A stretch of DNA of 53,592 nucleotides from Acanthaster planci (lineage: Eukaryota; Echinodermata; Asteroidea; Valvatida; Acanthasteridae). The notes beneath the pieces were generated by a model that was given only the letters and a program-made list of their open reading frames with translations, ran no database searches and was not told the origin of the DNA. The stretch lies in the NCBI RefSeq assembly GCF_001949145.1, contig NW_019091706.1, positions 206,025 through 259,616 on the forward strand, written 5' to 3'. Position numbers and translations under genes: made by a program. Positions 43,621 to 53,592 of the stretch are shown piece after piece (positions within the stretch are counted from its first letter, which is position 1; every line of letters begins with the position of its first letter).

Positions 43621-44029
43621 AGAAATGTTGTCTCCTGAAAATGAGGTGCGCATGCGCGCTTGAAATGAACGTTGTCTTTGGGGGCATGATCATACGTGCA
43701 CGATCGTTCCGCTACCGTGACGTGCGTATTGGCGGTGAAGTTCTCCATCTTGCGCTGTTACATGGCGGTATTGTGACCTTTGGTCAAAAAAGAAAATAAA
43801 AGGGCTGTGTGGATTTGGCTCGTGCATCTCCATTTCGATAACGTCCGTAGTCGCGTCCTCGTTTTTTTATGTCTACAAATTCACACTGATTGTAACATAG
43901 CCCGATCGAAGAAGATGAATCTTATGGCTAATTCTCCTTGAGTTGGCTTCAAGAAGTGCCACAATTGTGCTGTTGATTCAGCAATGAGGCTTCACTAAAT
44001 TTTAAAAAAGTGTTCATTTGATCCATCCG
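43621..44029. other. CpG-containing patch, no gene seen
   Basis: 43640-43860 is richer in CpG than its surroundings, with GCGCATGCGCGC, ACGTGCACGATCG, CCATCTTGCG and ACATGGCGG. It could be a promoter-like island, but no downstream coding exon is evident. Confidence 0.35.
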
Positions 44030-44477
44030 GATGATGAGATACGAAGAACGTTCTAGCCTTTCGTTGTGGATAAGCAGTAAATCATATCTTCTTGCATCAA
44101 AACGGCTTACTGAGTTTAGCCTGACTTTAGTCTCCCAGTGATTGCAAGAACAGCCGAAGTGGAGACTTGAGACTTGTTTTATTTTATATCAGAACAGATA
44201 TTTGGCCAATTTCAAAGCAAATCACCCTACTTACCATATTTGGCAAAGTAACGTGGTCCTCTAGATTTGTAACATGTTGATTCAAGGGCTAAATTAATAG
44301 ACACACATTGTCCAAAACTAAAATTTCCTTCCTTTTTTAGCCATCTAAGAGTAATTTGCTTGCTTCACTGAAGCAGGAGAAGTGTTTACCGAACCTTAAA
44401 GCCAAAACCTCAGGGATTCGTGTTTCAGTTGAAGCTTTGGTCGAAATTGTTCTGAGGCAGTAATTAACCCATCGTGT
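44030..44477 (+). repeat. Upstream module U3, left part
   Basis: Matches U1 text: GATGAGATACGAAGAACGTTC, TGAGTTTAGCCTGACTTTAG, GACTTGAGACTTG and ATTGTCCAAAACTAAA, ending TTAACCCATC. It is interrupted by the insertion at 44478. Confidence 0.65.
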
Positions 44478-45956
44478 AAGTGGCGTATTCAGCAGAGGGA
44501 ATGGGGATAGTCCCCGACGATTTTTTTTAAACACTCCATGGTTGAGTAGGAAAGAAAGGAATCGGTTTACCTATTTATGACATTTTATCGACCTTAGCGA
44601 TAAAATTCATTATACTCTAGGAAAAAAGAAAACATGTTTGTGCTGAGTGTAGATTGTGTGTTGAAATTCGAAGGGCGCCTGTCGTGTAATAGTAGCGTCT
44701 AGGCGAAATGGGGTGGCGCATTGAGCCAGAACAAAGATCCAGAGATTTCCAATCATTGCGGGGGGCAGCCTGCCAAATTCATTGGCCATTAAGCTCCACA
44801 GGTTTATTAGGTCAATGCGAGTGAGCTGATCAGCAGCATGCGTCGCTCATGCTTCGCCAGCCACTTTCGTCGCTGCTTCGAGCGATCCAACAACGTGGAT
44901 TTACCTTAGCCACCTCCTCCCCCATATAGGCCTCCCGGTCCCTGTGGCTGGGTTTTTCGTTTCTGCTTTGTGCTTTATTTATGGCTTGGCAGTTTTTCGG
45001 AATAAGAATGGAACACCATTCGTTTGTTAAAAAAAAAGACAAGCTACCTGGTCAATACATCAATGTAAGTTAAATTGTGTAAAGCGCCGTGATGTGCCAC
45101 ACGGCATGACCATGGGGAGTTGAACATCATAGTTCAATTTATTAATACCAGTACACATATGTATCTTATTAATAGCCTGTGACGTTCCACACGGGCTACA
45201 CCCGGCCGCATGTTCCAGCAGTGGGAAATTTAGATTGCATGATACTGTAAGTTACTGACTTATTACAGTTCTTAAAACAAGTACCGGGTCAATTCGTAAA
45301 AGTTTCTTTCTTTATGTTATGCATGAAAAACTAGCGTTAGTAAATATTATACTCTTGTGTTCTTTAGGTTGATAGTACCTAATTATCATATTGTGCCTGG
45401 TATTAAATAAATCAAGAGCCGTTTTGGACGTTCTCGACTCAGTGATCGTGGGTATCATTTGGCGTTTACTTGGAACTTGTGCCTTGGGGAGTTCTCGTGG
45501 TCATGGGTATCACTTTTGCACAGGTTTCAGCTCAATGTGAATGGTTTTATGCGAGGTGGCCGCAGGTGCTGCCTCATGTACCGGTTTGCCCAATATGTTG
45601 GTATTCTGGTGGAGTTTGTGAATAAATCCATATCGAAGCTGTGGTACACACACACACTCCAAATGGTTTGCCCGCTTTCCTTCTTTTTGAGTTTGAGTAT
45701 AACAAATAATAGCGCCAAAATCCTTAGAAAACAACACCACGACCAATCTTTTTATACTTCATAGTTGAGCAGGAAAGAAAGTAATTCGTAGACCTATTCA
45801 TCAAATATTAGCGTTAAAGGCCTTAGAACACAACACCACGACAGACAGTAGGAATTTTGAATTTTTCCCCCGAAATCATATTGAACTACTCGAAGCCGCA
45901 TTCGACTTCGAATTAGCCCTTTCCCCCGACCACAAAAGGCTGTATACGCCACTTCA
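44478..45956. mobile_element. hAT-like DNA transposon, non-autonomous relic
   Basis: Inverted ends AAGTGGCGTATTCAGC (44478) and GCTGTATACGCCACTT (to 45956) enclose about 1.48 kb. The flanks CATCGTGT and CATCTTAC agree at five of eight positions, consistent with a worn 8-bp target duplication. It splits upstream module U3. Inside, two versions of a TTGAG(T/C)AGGAAAGAAAG block (44542 and 45763) and a short tandem repeat CCTTAGAA-ACAACACCACGAC (45722, 45819) are present. No transposase is recognised. Confidence 0.6.
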
Positions 45957-46200
45957 TCTTACTTGCCTGAAGGGAAATAGCAGCAGGAAGTCCTTTTAAA
46001 CCACAAATAATAGTTATCCATTACGTGGAATCGTTTACTGTAATTTGGGTGATGGGTAATGTTTTTCGGTGTAGATACCGCAGATACTGCATTATAAACA
46101 ATGTTACGTCGCCAATAATAAGCGAGAAGGTCATAGGTCATGACTATGTTACTTCGTGGATACAGCATGGAATTTTAAAACAGTTCAAGTTGTGTTTGGT
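45957..46200 (+). repeat. Upstream module U3, right part
   Basis: Resumes the U module after the hAT-like insertion: TTGCCTGAAGGGAAATAGCAGC, AACCACAAATAATAG-TTATCC and ATTACGTGGAATCG-TTTACTGT correspond to 30100-30180 and 36940-37015. Confidence 0.65.
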
Positions 46201-46835
46201 TTCGAAAATCAGCTTCCTTCAACACAAGTGATTCGTTTTGGGTATAAACAAAATATTGCTGAAGAGCAAATAAACTTCACTCCAGACGAAACTGAATAGT
46301 TTGGTTTATATTATTCACAGAATGCAGATTTCCAACATACGGAAGAAGTAGTTATCACGAACATTTTGAAATAAAAATATTTAACCACTTTTCCAGCTTT
46401 TTTCCGTTTGAAAACAAGCAACTGCTAAATTTTCAAAAGTGGGAAAACAAAACTGCTAAAGAAAACAAAATGTACTCTATGAATTCCTTATCTGTAAAGC
46501 AAGGTTTTATTATTTTTCTTCGTTAACCAATAAATGGAAGCCGTCCCTCAAAACGACAGATTTAATTTCAATTTTAAGACAGCGAAGTCCAATGCCTTTT
46601 TTCATAATTTGTGTTGTTGAGGTTCCTCGATTAATTTCCATCAACATGGCTCCAGCACTCGAGGACATCAAATTAAGATCGTTTGAATTAATTTACAAAT
46701 TCCCTAGGGAACCTTTAGAAGGGTGTCACAATTAAGATAAATTAACTGTCGTCAGTCACTGCAATACCAACTGCTTGTACAGTCAAATCCAATCGAGAAA
46801 GTCATTGTTGTACACAGGATGTAATATACCGACGA
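46201..46835. other. Spacer before receptor copy 3
   Basis: No gene. From about 46685 it matches the flank of the other copies (ACAAATTCCCTAGGGAA, GTGTCACA). Confidence 0.5.
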
Positions 46836-46885
46836 GGCGTGGCTTGATAAACCCTAGGTAGGCCTATGTCTCTAGCTATAAAAGG
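46836..46885 (+). promoter_or_regulatory. Core promoter of receptor copy 3
   Basis: Element GCGTGGCTTGATAAACCC (within 46836-46858), an 18-base gap, then TATAAAAGG (46877-46885), the best TATA box of the three. The ATG at 46993 is 116 bases downstream. Confidence 0.75.
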
Positions 46886-46992
46886 AATGCGTCAGCTAAG
46901 CGCCAAGTGAGCTGAAGAGAGCGGTGAACGAAGGATAGGTGGATAGTTGAGATGTGAAGTTGTCTGTTCGAAAGCCACTGAGAACAGCACAA

Positions 46993-48311
46993 ATGGATTC
47001 CATGGGCAATGCATCGTCCTGGGAGTTGAATGATACCGACACCAACACCTGCAGTGAAGAAACACCGGTGTTTTGTCTCACGAAAACGGTAACTCTTTCC
47101 ATCGTACTCGGTATCATCTCCACAATGACAGTCATAGGGAACATTTTTGTGATTACTGCTTACACTAGAGACAAACGAATTAGGTCTACTGTGGCCAATT
47201 CATTTATACTGAGTCTGTCTGTCTGCGATTTGATAGTCGGTGCTGTCTCACTACCCTTGGCCTCTATATGGATCGTCCTGGGCTACTGGCCCTTCGGGAA
47301 GATCCCCTGTCAGATATGGCTCGCTCTGGACTACACCATAGTCCATGTTGCCGTCTTTACGATCATTTTCATCAGCCTTGATCGATACTGGTTGCTGACC
47401 AAAAAACTCACCTATGCTACCTTCCAGACGCACAAACGCGCGGCTAGCATGATCATTGCGTCATGGCTTATCAACTTGCTGTTTTACTCCACGGTATCTT
47501 TTCTGTGGGGTCCGTTGGCAGGCGGTGATAAAATAGATTATGACTACGATTGTGAACTTGAATCTTTGGAAAGCCTGGGCTTTCAGGTTTTTGAAATAGT
47601 TTCCAAGTTCTTCATTCCGTTGCTGATCATTATCTACTTCAATGCTCGAGTATACATCAACATCAAGCGCAGATCACGGGGTATATTTCAGAAGCCTCGG
47701 CAGTCTGGCGATTTGCCGGCCGGACACAAAACCGCGAGAACAACACTTCGAGAGGGGAGCAACACACAAGAACAGTCGACTGACGAACAACGAGCGAGCA
47801 ACGATAATTTCCCTCCCCAGGAAATGCTTGTCCTGAGAACAGCAGAGGGTCATAGTAACGCAGGGTTTGACGGGAAACTTGAAGATATAATTATCCATCG
47901 TCAGTCAGATCAAAGCCAGATGCCGGCTGATACTTGCTTGACCGACAATGCAGGGGTCCAATGGCTGCCGTCAAGGAAACTCGGGAACGGGGCGGGACAA
48001 CAAGACAGAACATTAGACCCGACCAAGTTCACAGAGGCACACGTAAAGAATTCAAGCGGCACAGGAAGGCAGCAGTGACACTGTCGGTTCTGGTAAGCGT
48101 CTTCGTAGCAATGTGGTTGCCTTTCTACATTGCGTCAATCCTTTCTGCCATATGCCCGGAATGCATTTCTCATAACACCTGGACAGCAATGAACTATTTG
48201 TTGTGGTGTAACTCGACAATCAATCCTTTTCTCTATGCACTTCTCGTAGTGCACTTCCGGCAGAATTTTGTACGCTGGTTGGGTCTGAAATCGTGCACGA
48301 AAAGATCGTAG
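46993..48311 (+). pseudogene. Aminergic-type GPCR, copy 3, frameshifted in the third cytoplasmic loop
   Basis: Paralog of copies 1 and 2. TM1-TM5 read cleanly from the ATG at 46993, with D113, DRY, the TM5 Lys, intact TM5 Pro, and N-terminal C20 and C28 as in copy 2. The frame then ends at 48078 before TM6. TM6, TM7 and the tail (MWLPFYIAS, NPFLY, SCTK) continue without stops in the next frame to 48311. Compared with copy 2, one base is missing near 47957-47972. As written, the product is a 361-residue protein lacking TM6-TM7. Because everything else is conserved, it is a very recent pseudogene, a polymorphism or a sequencing error. Confidence 0.85.
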
Positions 48312-49730
48312 ATAGTGATGTTGTGTTGAAATTGTGATTTTATTACTAAAAATGTGTAAACATAAATCTTAAGTGAAATTACTGAAAAAAATGAAAATTC
48401 TGTTTTCCAGCAGTTCTGCAAACCCAACCCAAAAATAAGGAATTTCCTACTTTTAAGTGTCGAGGAACAGACAGACTTTTTGAAAAGCAGAAAATTTTCA
48501 AATGTTTCTGAGCTGTGCAAGTTTGATTAGGGACCATTTTGATAACTAGTGGTTGATTGGGGATAAATTTATTGGCGAGGTTTTTAGTGCACACGGTTAG
48601 TATAATGACAACTTTTAGTGGTCATGACGTCAGCACACGCGACATTTTAGCAACCGTACTAAGTGTGAAACGTTTAATCGATGTATATAACAGCAGCTTT
48701 GGTCGATAGCGGAAATGAAGAGTAAAACTCGGCTGCTTTCAAAACGTTTAAAAGGAAGAAAATTGCTATCAATTTGAAACATTTTTCTGCAAATGGAGGC
48801 TCTTATTTATATATAAGGATACACGTGACCGCCAACAATCAATAAAATCCTTTCACACAAATAGTCTGGATAGTTTAATACGCCAAAAGCAGGTAAACAC
48901 TCTGAACGTGCAAGAACAAAGCCTGTGTTTGTCCTTTGTCCTTTTTTTTGATAGTATGATCGAAGAATGAGTGAAGCGATGCTAGACAATAGCACCGAGA
49001 AGGAAAATATTAAATTTGTCTGTTTCAATCTTTTTCTGTAAATAAATATGATCCCCCTTCGTTGCTGTAAATATTTTAGACACCTTAGATAAAAGATTAA
49101 GCGTGTTTTGAAAGAATGTCTTTTTTATCCAAATAAAAGGTTTGTTTTTAAATGCAATTATTCCTTGAAAAAATGACAGGTTTTCCACAATTAGGAAATA
49201 TTGACGAACTTAAGCAGTGTACAATGTGTCTTTCGACGTCTTTTTCACTTTCACTTTGTTGACTCAATTAAATTTGTGTTTAGCTGTCTAAAAGCTGTAA
49301 AAATTATTGTAGGCAACAGTCAGAGTTTTGAAATAAACTCTTCTAATATTGTGGCTTAAATCCTATCACGGTAATTTGTGTCTCTTGGTGCAATATTGTA
49401 CATTTTTGTGTCTTAGTAATATTAGCGATAGATTACCTATGCTGTTACCTAGACAAAGCCAGGTGCCCATTTACCGTAAACTCCTCATGTATTTATCTTC
49501 AAGTGTATTTTTTTCAGAAATAAGGTCTATCAAATAAACAACTTTTTATAGCTCTCCATTCATTCCCATTAGTTACTCTTGTATTGGCAAGCGTGAGTGT
49601 ATTCGAGTGTATTCGAGTGTACCCTAAATGTTTAATAAAATGACCTTAGGTCTAATTGAACAAAAATCGAAAGGAACTGACACTGAGTTAACATTCTAAC
49701 CTTTTGATCATGTTTATGGCTAGTTTTCCC
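48312..49730 (+). repeat. Receptor 3' module M4 (3' UTR of copy 3)
   Basis: Blocks AGCAGTTCTGCAAACCCAAC (48413), GTGCAAGAACAAAGCCTGTGT (48907), AGATTAAGCGTGTTTTGAAA (49094), GTTACCTAGACAAAGCCAGG (49443) and GAGTGTACCCTAAATG (49615) match M1 in order. TATTCGAGTG is repeated in tandem at 49600-49620. Confidence 0.75.
49634..49639 (+). terminator. Poly(A) signal of receptor copy 3
   Basis: AATAAA in TGTTTAATAAAATG, in the same context as that of copy 1. Confidence 0.55.
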
Positions 49731-50330
49731 AATAATGACTCGTTTCACCTCGGGTAAAGTAGAGTAAATTTATGGGCTTGCCAATGCGTTCCGTTTTACA
49801 AAGTATGTAGATGCCTCCTTTCTCCGTGTAACCAAATACGTTAATGGCTAAGTTGTTTTGTAATTTTATTTGTGTAATCTGCGACACGGGTGTTGGAAAG
49901 TCTAAGTTTGTGAAATTTCAGCTGTCGTCTCTGGTGTACGCCGAGGTGCACTCGTTGTATATCTTATAATTTGGGTTGGTTTCGAGTTGATTTTTGACAT
50001 GGTCTGAATATAATTTTAACGCCAAACGAATGCACTCTTTATCTTCTTTATTTTGAATGTTGATAGTTGCTTTCTTGTCTGGTAAATATTTTGGAAGTTG
50101 AATGTAAGTCGCTCCTACTGGGTCATACTTTACCACTTTGATGTAAAATGCAACGACTTTATAAAACACCGAGCCCGAGCCTCTCTGCTAATGAGATTCC
50201 ACGTCTTCGAGATGCTTGGCTATTTGTACGTTAGACGATTCTTTTATTTGATGTTGTGAAATATCTACGCTGTTTTTACTCGTTCATGTGAAAAGGCCTG
50301 GTTTAGTCTCGGCGCTGGGCTTTTCTGTTT
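49727..50330 (-). mobile_element. Relic of a transposon ORF (domain often found with type B DNA polymerase)
   Basis: Reading down the minus strand: ISQHQIKESSNVQIAKHLED, one stop, RGSGSVFYKVVAFYIKVVKY, PVGATYIQLPKYLPDKKATI, then NIQNKEDKECIRLA. After a frameshift it reads LDFPTPVSQITQIKLQNNLA, then INVFGYTEKGGIYILCKTER and INLLYFTRGETSHYWEN. The G-S-G-x-V ... Y-I-x-L-P ... K-A-x-I-N-I-x-N and I-N-V-F-G-Y-T ... K-T-E patterns are, as I recall, from a recurrent invertebrate transposon ORF linked to type B DNA polymerases (Polinton-like). That assignment is from memory. It interrupts the module after receptor copy 3. Confidence 0.6.
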
Positions 50331-51100
50331 TGAACTTGACCTTTATAGTCGTCTAAAATTTATAAGAACCGACATCTTTTTAAAATCGGCGAACGGTTTG
50401 TCCTGCATATATTTTTCATAAAGCAGGCGTTAATTCCCAGTTTCTGTAGTTTCCTTTAAAGCGCCTGATTCTTCGTGTATTTACCTCTTCGAGTACTTGC
50501 GGCTTAGGGTGCGATTTAATTGCGGTGATTAGGTCCGTTCTCAAAATTGTGTCTTTTTTGTGCTCGTGGCCGTAGATTCAATGTCATTGTCTTGTGCTGT
50601 CTGTAAAGGTTGGTGATATAACTGTCTCGTGAGATTTCTAAATTGCCGTTGGCTCGATTGAATCGCTTTTACCAGCTCAGGCTGGTGGTAATGTAATGTT
50701 GTATTGTTTGACAAAGTTGGCTAAAAGCGATTTTTTCAATCGCCGAAAGTCCGATAATATAGGACGACGTTGTGATTTTTGGTGGAGTATTCATGTCTCT
50801 ATATACAGGTTTTTAAATTTAATCTCATTTTTCTCGAAGCTCCAGGGCAGAAAGTTTTTCCCGAGAAGTGGGGAAGCCCCGGGGAAATCCTGAGTTTTGG
50901 TTTGGGGAAGTCCTTTGGTTAGGGAAAACCCCTTCTAGATCAGGGGGCTGATCTTTAACTCTCGCGCACCTACTAGTTATCGGGGAAGGAAGGGGTCAGT
51001 CGTGGGAAAAAAATTGTAGAAGAACCCGACTGTAGCTGTTGCTCCTTCATAGGCTGAGACCAAAGTGACAACACGGCAATTTTTTCAATCCCGCCAAAAT
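50331..51100. other. No clear gene; probably more of the same transposon
   Basis: On the minus strand near 50340-50800 broken protein-like text continues without a usable frame. A G-rich patch with GGGGAA repeats lies at 50870-51000. Confidence 0.4.
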
Positions 51101-51820
51101 TGTTCATTGATGCCAATGTTTTAAACATTTAAGATCAAAGACGTGTTTTATCGAAGAATGTCTTTATATAAAAGGTTTATTTCCAACATGAGATATATTC
51201 ACTTGAAACACTTGCAATTTATTCGCAATTATGAAATACTGCGGAAGTGTACAGTACGAACAGTGTGCAATCTGTCCCTAAACTTCTTGTTTCACTTTGT
51301 TGACTCGTTAAAGTTGTCATTTATATCTGTCTAGAAGCTGTTGAAATTGACTGCAGGCAACCAACAGAGGGTACATTTGCGAAAGTTATCAAAATGATAC
51401 TTATCGCAATTTGGAAATAAACTCTTCTCATTTTCGTCTCACCATTGTAACTTAAAATTTCTATGAGGCAATTTATATCTCCTGGTGCAATATTATCCGT
51501 TGTTGTGTTCCAGTAATATTAGTGATAGATTAAGTATTTTGCTAAGTAGGCACACCCATTAAGTCATCGTGCTGTTGTCTATAACAGATTTGTTTCGAGA
51601 ATGAAAGTCTAGTAAGTCTATTTTTAGCAAGGGTGGTTGTATACGAGTGTACCCTAATGTTCAATAAAAGGGAGTTAAGTAAAATAATGGAGTTAATATT
51701 CGAACATTTTGATTATGTTAAGTATATGTTTTCTTTATCATTTACTCAAATAATAGAAAATCGCAGATAAACCGCAGAATATCTTATCACATCTTTAGGT
51801 ATGCAAAATCCTTGTCAGTG
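51100..51820 (+). repeat. Orphan receptor 3' module M5
   Basis: GATCAAAGACGTGTTTTATCG, GAATGTCTTTATATAAAAGG, TCTCCTGGTGCAATATTAT, AGTAATATTAGTGATAGATT, GAGTGTACCCTAATG and then an AATAAA (51663-51668) reproduce the distal half of M4 and M1. No receptor precedes it. Confidence 0.65.
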
Positions 51821-53168
51821 AGCCAAATGTGTTTAATAGGACAAGGCGTTCTTAAGCTTGACAAGCGAATTTTGCCTGAGCTGGACGTCCCGTACGTGGT
51901 CTCCAGACGTCTCACAGACGTCCTCCAAGCGTAGGGACAGGTAGCAGGTAATGATTCCGGACGAATCCTACCGGTTTTATGTTAATAAAGAAATTAGTAT
52001 ATATCGATTTCCACAATGCAACACCTTCACGTGACAAAACTTTGGAAAACTCTCTAGATGCATGGACGCATGAGGGATATAACCCATCCGGAAACAGCGA
52101 TTTCGATAACCCCGGAGACGTCCTTGGAAAGTCAGTGCCAGACGAAACACTGAGTATTGTCATTTGAAACCAAAGCAGGCATTGTGTCTTGAGAAGGCTT
52201 TAAGTGGCGATACTGTATTTGTCTGTCATGCGCATGAACGGGATATGAACATTATTGCTATATATAGAGCAGAATTGAACCACAGAGCCAGAAAGCCAGC
52301 TAGTTACCGGTTCCCCTATATATAATAGGGACGGGGACTAGTCCACATGGATGGGGACTGCATCTCGCTGGTTTACGAACGTCTATGAAATGAATGCATT
52401 GCAGTTGTATTTTGGCTGCCAGATTGATATAGCGCAGACAATATCCGCTAATATATTCTTGTCTGGCGGTATGTGCGCCCAAAGCTGACCAAACGACCCC
52501 CGTCGTCTCATCTACCGTACTGTAACCACCAAGCTATATCAACATTATAATATCTTAAAAGATCGTAATCTTACATGCATACTGTTTATGCATTTAAAAT
52601 ATACAGCAAAACTAAAAAGGGTACGTATATCGTTGGAATTAAAAAGTTAGTAAGATACAGGACACTAAACTGGGAGCCCTCTGCAAGCCCTGTTTAGGAC
52701 ACGGCCTAGGGTTCTTCTACCATGGACTTAACGCGTGCGTGGTGAGACCTGAGTGCCGAGGCGCACACAGACTCTTGACCAATCAGAATGGAGAAACTCT
52801 TCGTATCCAGGTGCCGGCACTTTCTTACGTAGCAGCCAATTATCAAATCGCAGCGGGCATTATCGAATGTTAATACACGGTCACGTTGCGAGTTGTTGAC
52901 TAGGGAATCTCTCGGGAGTATTTTATGAATTTGAATCTGTCTATTTTTCTGCCAAAACAAAACATTATAAACGTAACAACAAATTGCAATACACTGGCCT
53001 CTTGGTGGGATCTCGATCATTTCTCTCAGTGAACCTTTTCATTTCGTTGATACAAACTAAATGAAACCTGATTTATCGACAAAAGGAAACGCCAAGAGCA
53101 TCGCCGATCATTCCCCGACAATACGCAGCGATACGGAAACACTTCATCATGACTAACGCAAACATTGC
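51821..53168. other. No gene seen
   Basis: Spacer. The open frames at 51912-52163 (minus) and 52706-53020 (minus) have no recognisable motif. A TATATATA stretch lies near 52318. Confidence 0.45.
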
Positions 53169-53216
53169 CGCAGACAGTCGGGAGAGTTAGAGGTTCAACT
53201 CTGCCGACTGTCTGCG
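53169..53216. repeat. Hairpin-forming inverted repeat
   Basis: CGCAGACAGTCGG at 53169 pairs with CCGACTGTCTGCG ending at 53216. The stem extends through GAGAGTT/AACTCT with a mismatch, for about 20 bp and a loop of roughly seven bases. Confidence 0.65.
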
Positions 53217-53224
53217 TTTAGTCG

Positions 53225-53299
53225 ACGAGTGGGACTAAACAAAACGCACTCTGGCTTGACAGGCGTATACAACGATGTCTCTCGCTTAGTTCCACTCGT
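53225..53299. repeat. Second inverted repeat
   Basis: ACGAGTGGGACTAA (53225-53238) and TTAGTTCCACTCGT (53286-53299) form 14-bp arms with one mismatch around 47 bases. Confidence 0.55.
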
Positions 53300-53379
53300 T
53301 TTATCCATTTTCTCCTGATTACATTTTGCAGACTGTTCTGATGTAATTCTGCGTTAATGTAACACATAGTAGCGATAGA

Positions 53380-53520
53380 AATGTAGAAACGCATGTTCCA
53401 AAATTAAATGCTGGTACTGTTTAGCCAACTGAATGTAATTAGTAAAGTTCGAGACTTGTTTATGATGTGTACCCAGGCACCAACTACACGTTTTATATTA
53501 AACGTTTAATAATTTTTTTT
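53380..53520 (+). repeat. Upstream module U4 (start of the next array unit)
   Basis: AAAATTAAATGCTGGTA, TTTAGCCAACTGAATGTAAT and GTTCGAGACTTG match 36810-36870 in U2. In the other units this module lies 0.8-2.4 kb before a receptor. Confidence 0.55.
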
Positions 53521-53592
53521 TAATTTTTATAGTTCATAGTGACATCATGTGTGCCGTGGACAACAAAAAAGCCGTGCTGCTCGTACGTCTAG

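Overview
This is a eukaryotic genomic window, most likely from a marine invertebrate deuterostome such as a hemichordate or echinoderm (inference; no species marker is visible). It is AT-rich, has spliced genes with GT-AG introns, many worn transposon relics, a tRNA-derived SINE, four assembly gaps, and near-identical tandem duplicates of the kind seen in highly heterozygous genomes.

Left part (about 2.0-18.5 kb): one spliced gene on the minus strand encoding a secreted semaphorin. I could chain 13 coding exons with matching intron phases (total 1968 nt, 655 residues): signal peptide, sema domain, PSI domain, one Ig-like domain and a short cysteine-rich tail. Most of these exons are hidden behind longer out-of-frame ORFs. 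The first two coding exons and their surroundings occur twice (11.5-14.1 and 14.1-16.85 kb). A further block is also doubled (16.85-17.55 and 17.9-18.5 kb). Every N gap in this region lies at the edge of a duplicate, so part of the duplication may be uncollapsed haplotypes.

Middle (18.5-29.6 kb): no intact gene. It holds a worn unrecognised coding relic (20 kb), a telomere-motif foldback (22.9 kb), degenerate tandem repeats with CRE-like cores (23.5-24.3 kb), a dead Ty3/Gypsy integrase on the minus strand (24.3-25.0 kb), and a separate Gag-protease relic on the plus strand (27.0-28.7 kb).

Right part (29.6 kb to the end): a tandem array of intronless class A G-protein-coupled receptors of the aminergic type (closest by eye to histamine H3/muscarinic receptors), all on the plus strand. 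There are two intact genes (32.4-33.7 and 39.0-40.3 kb), one nearly intact copy with a frameshift in the third cytoplasmic loop (47.0-48.3 kb), and one fragment that stops after TM2 at a gap (31.4 kb). The repeated unit is larger than the gene: an upstream module, a TATA promoter with a conserved element at fixed spacing, the receptor, and a long 3' module ending in a poly(A) signal. Orphan 3' modules at 42.7-43.6 and 51.1-51.8 kb, and an upstream module at the right edge, imply lost copies and at least one more receptor just beyond the window. Transposons (a hAT-like element, a short inverted-repeat element and a polymerase-associated ORF relic) have inserted into the spacers.

The semaphorin (guidance or adhesion signalling) and the receptors (amine-like ligand sensing) are neighbours but show no sign of sharing a pathway.
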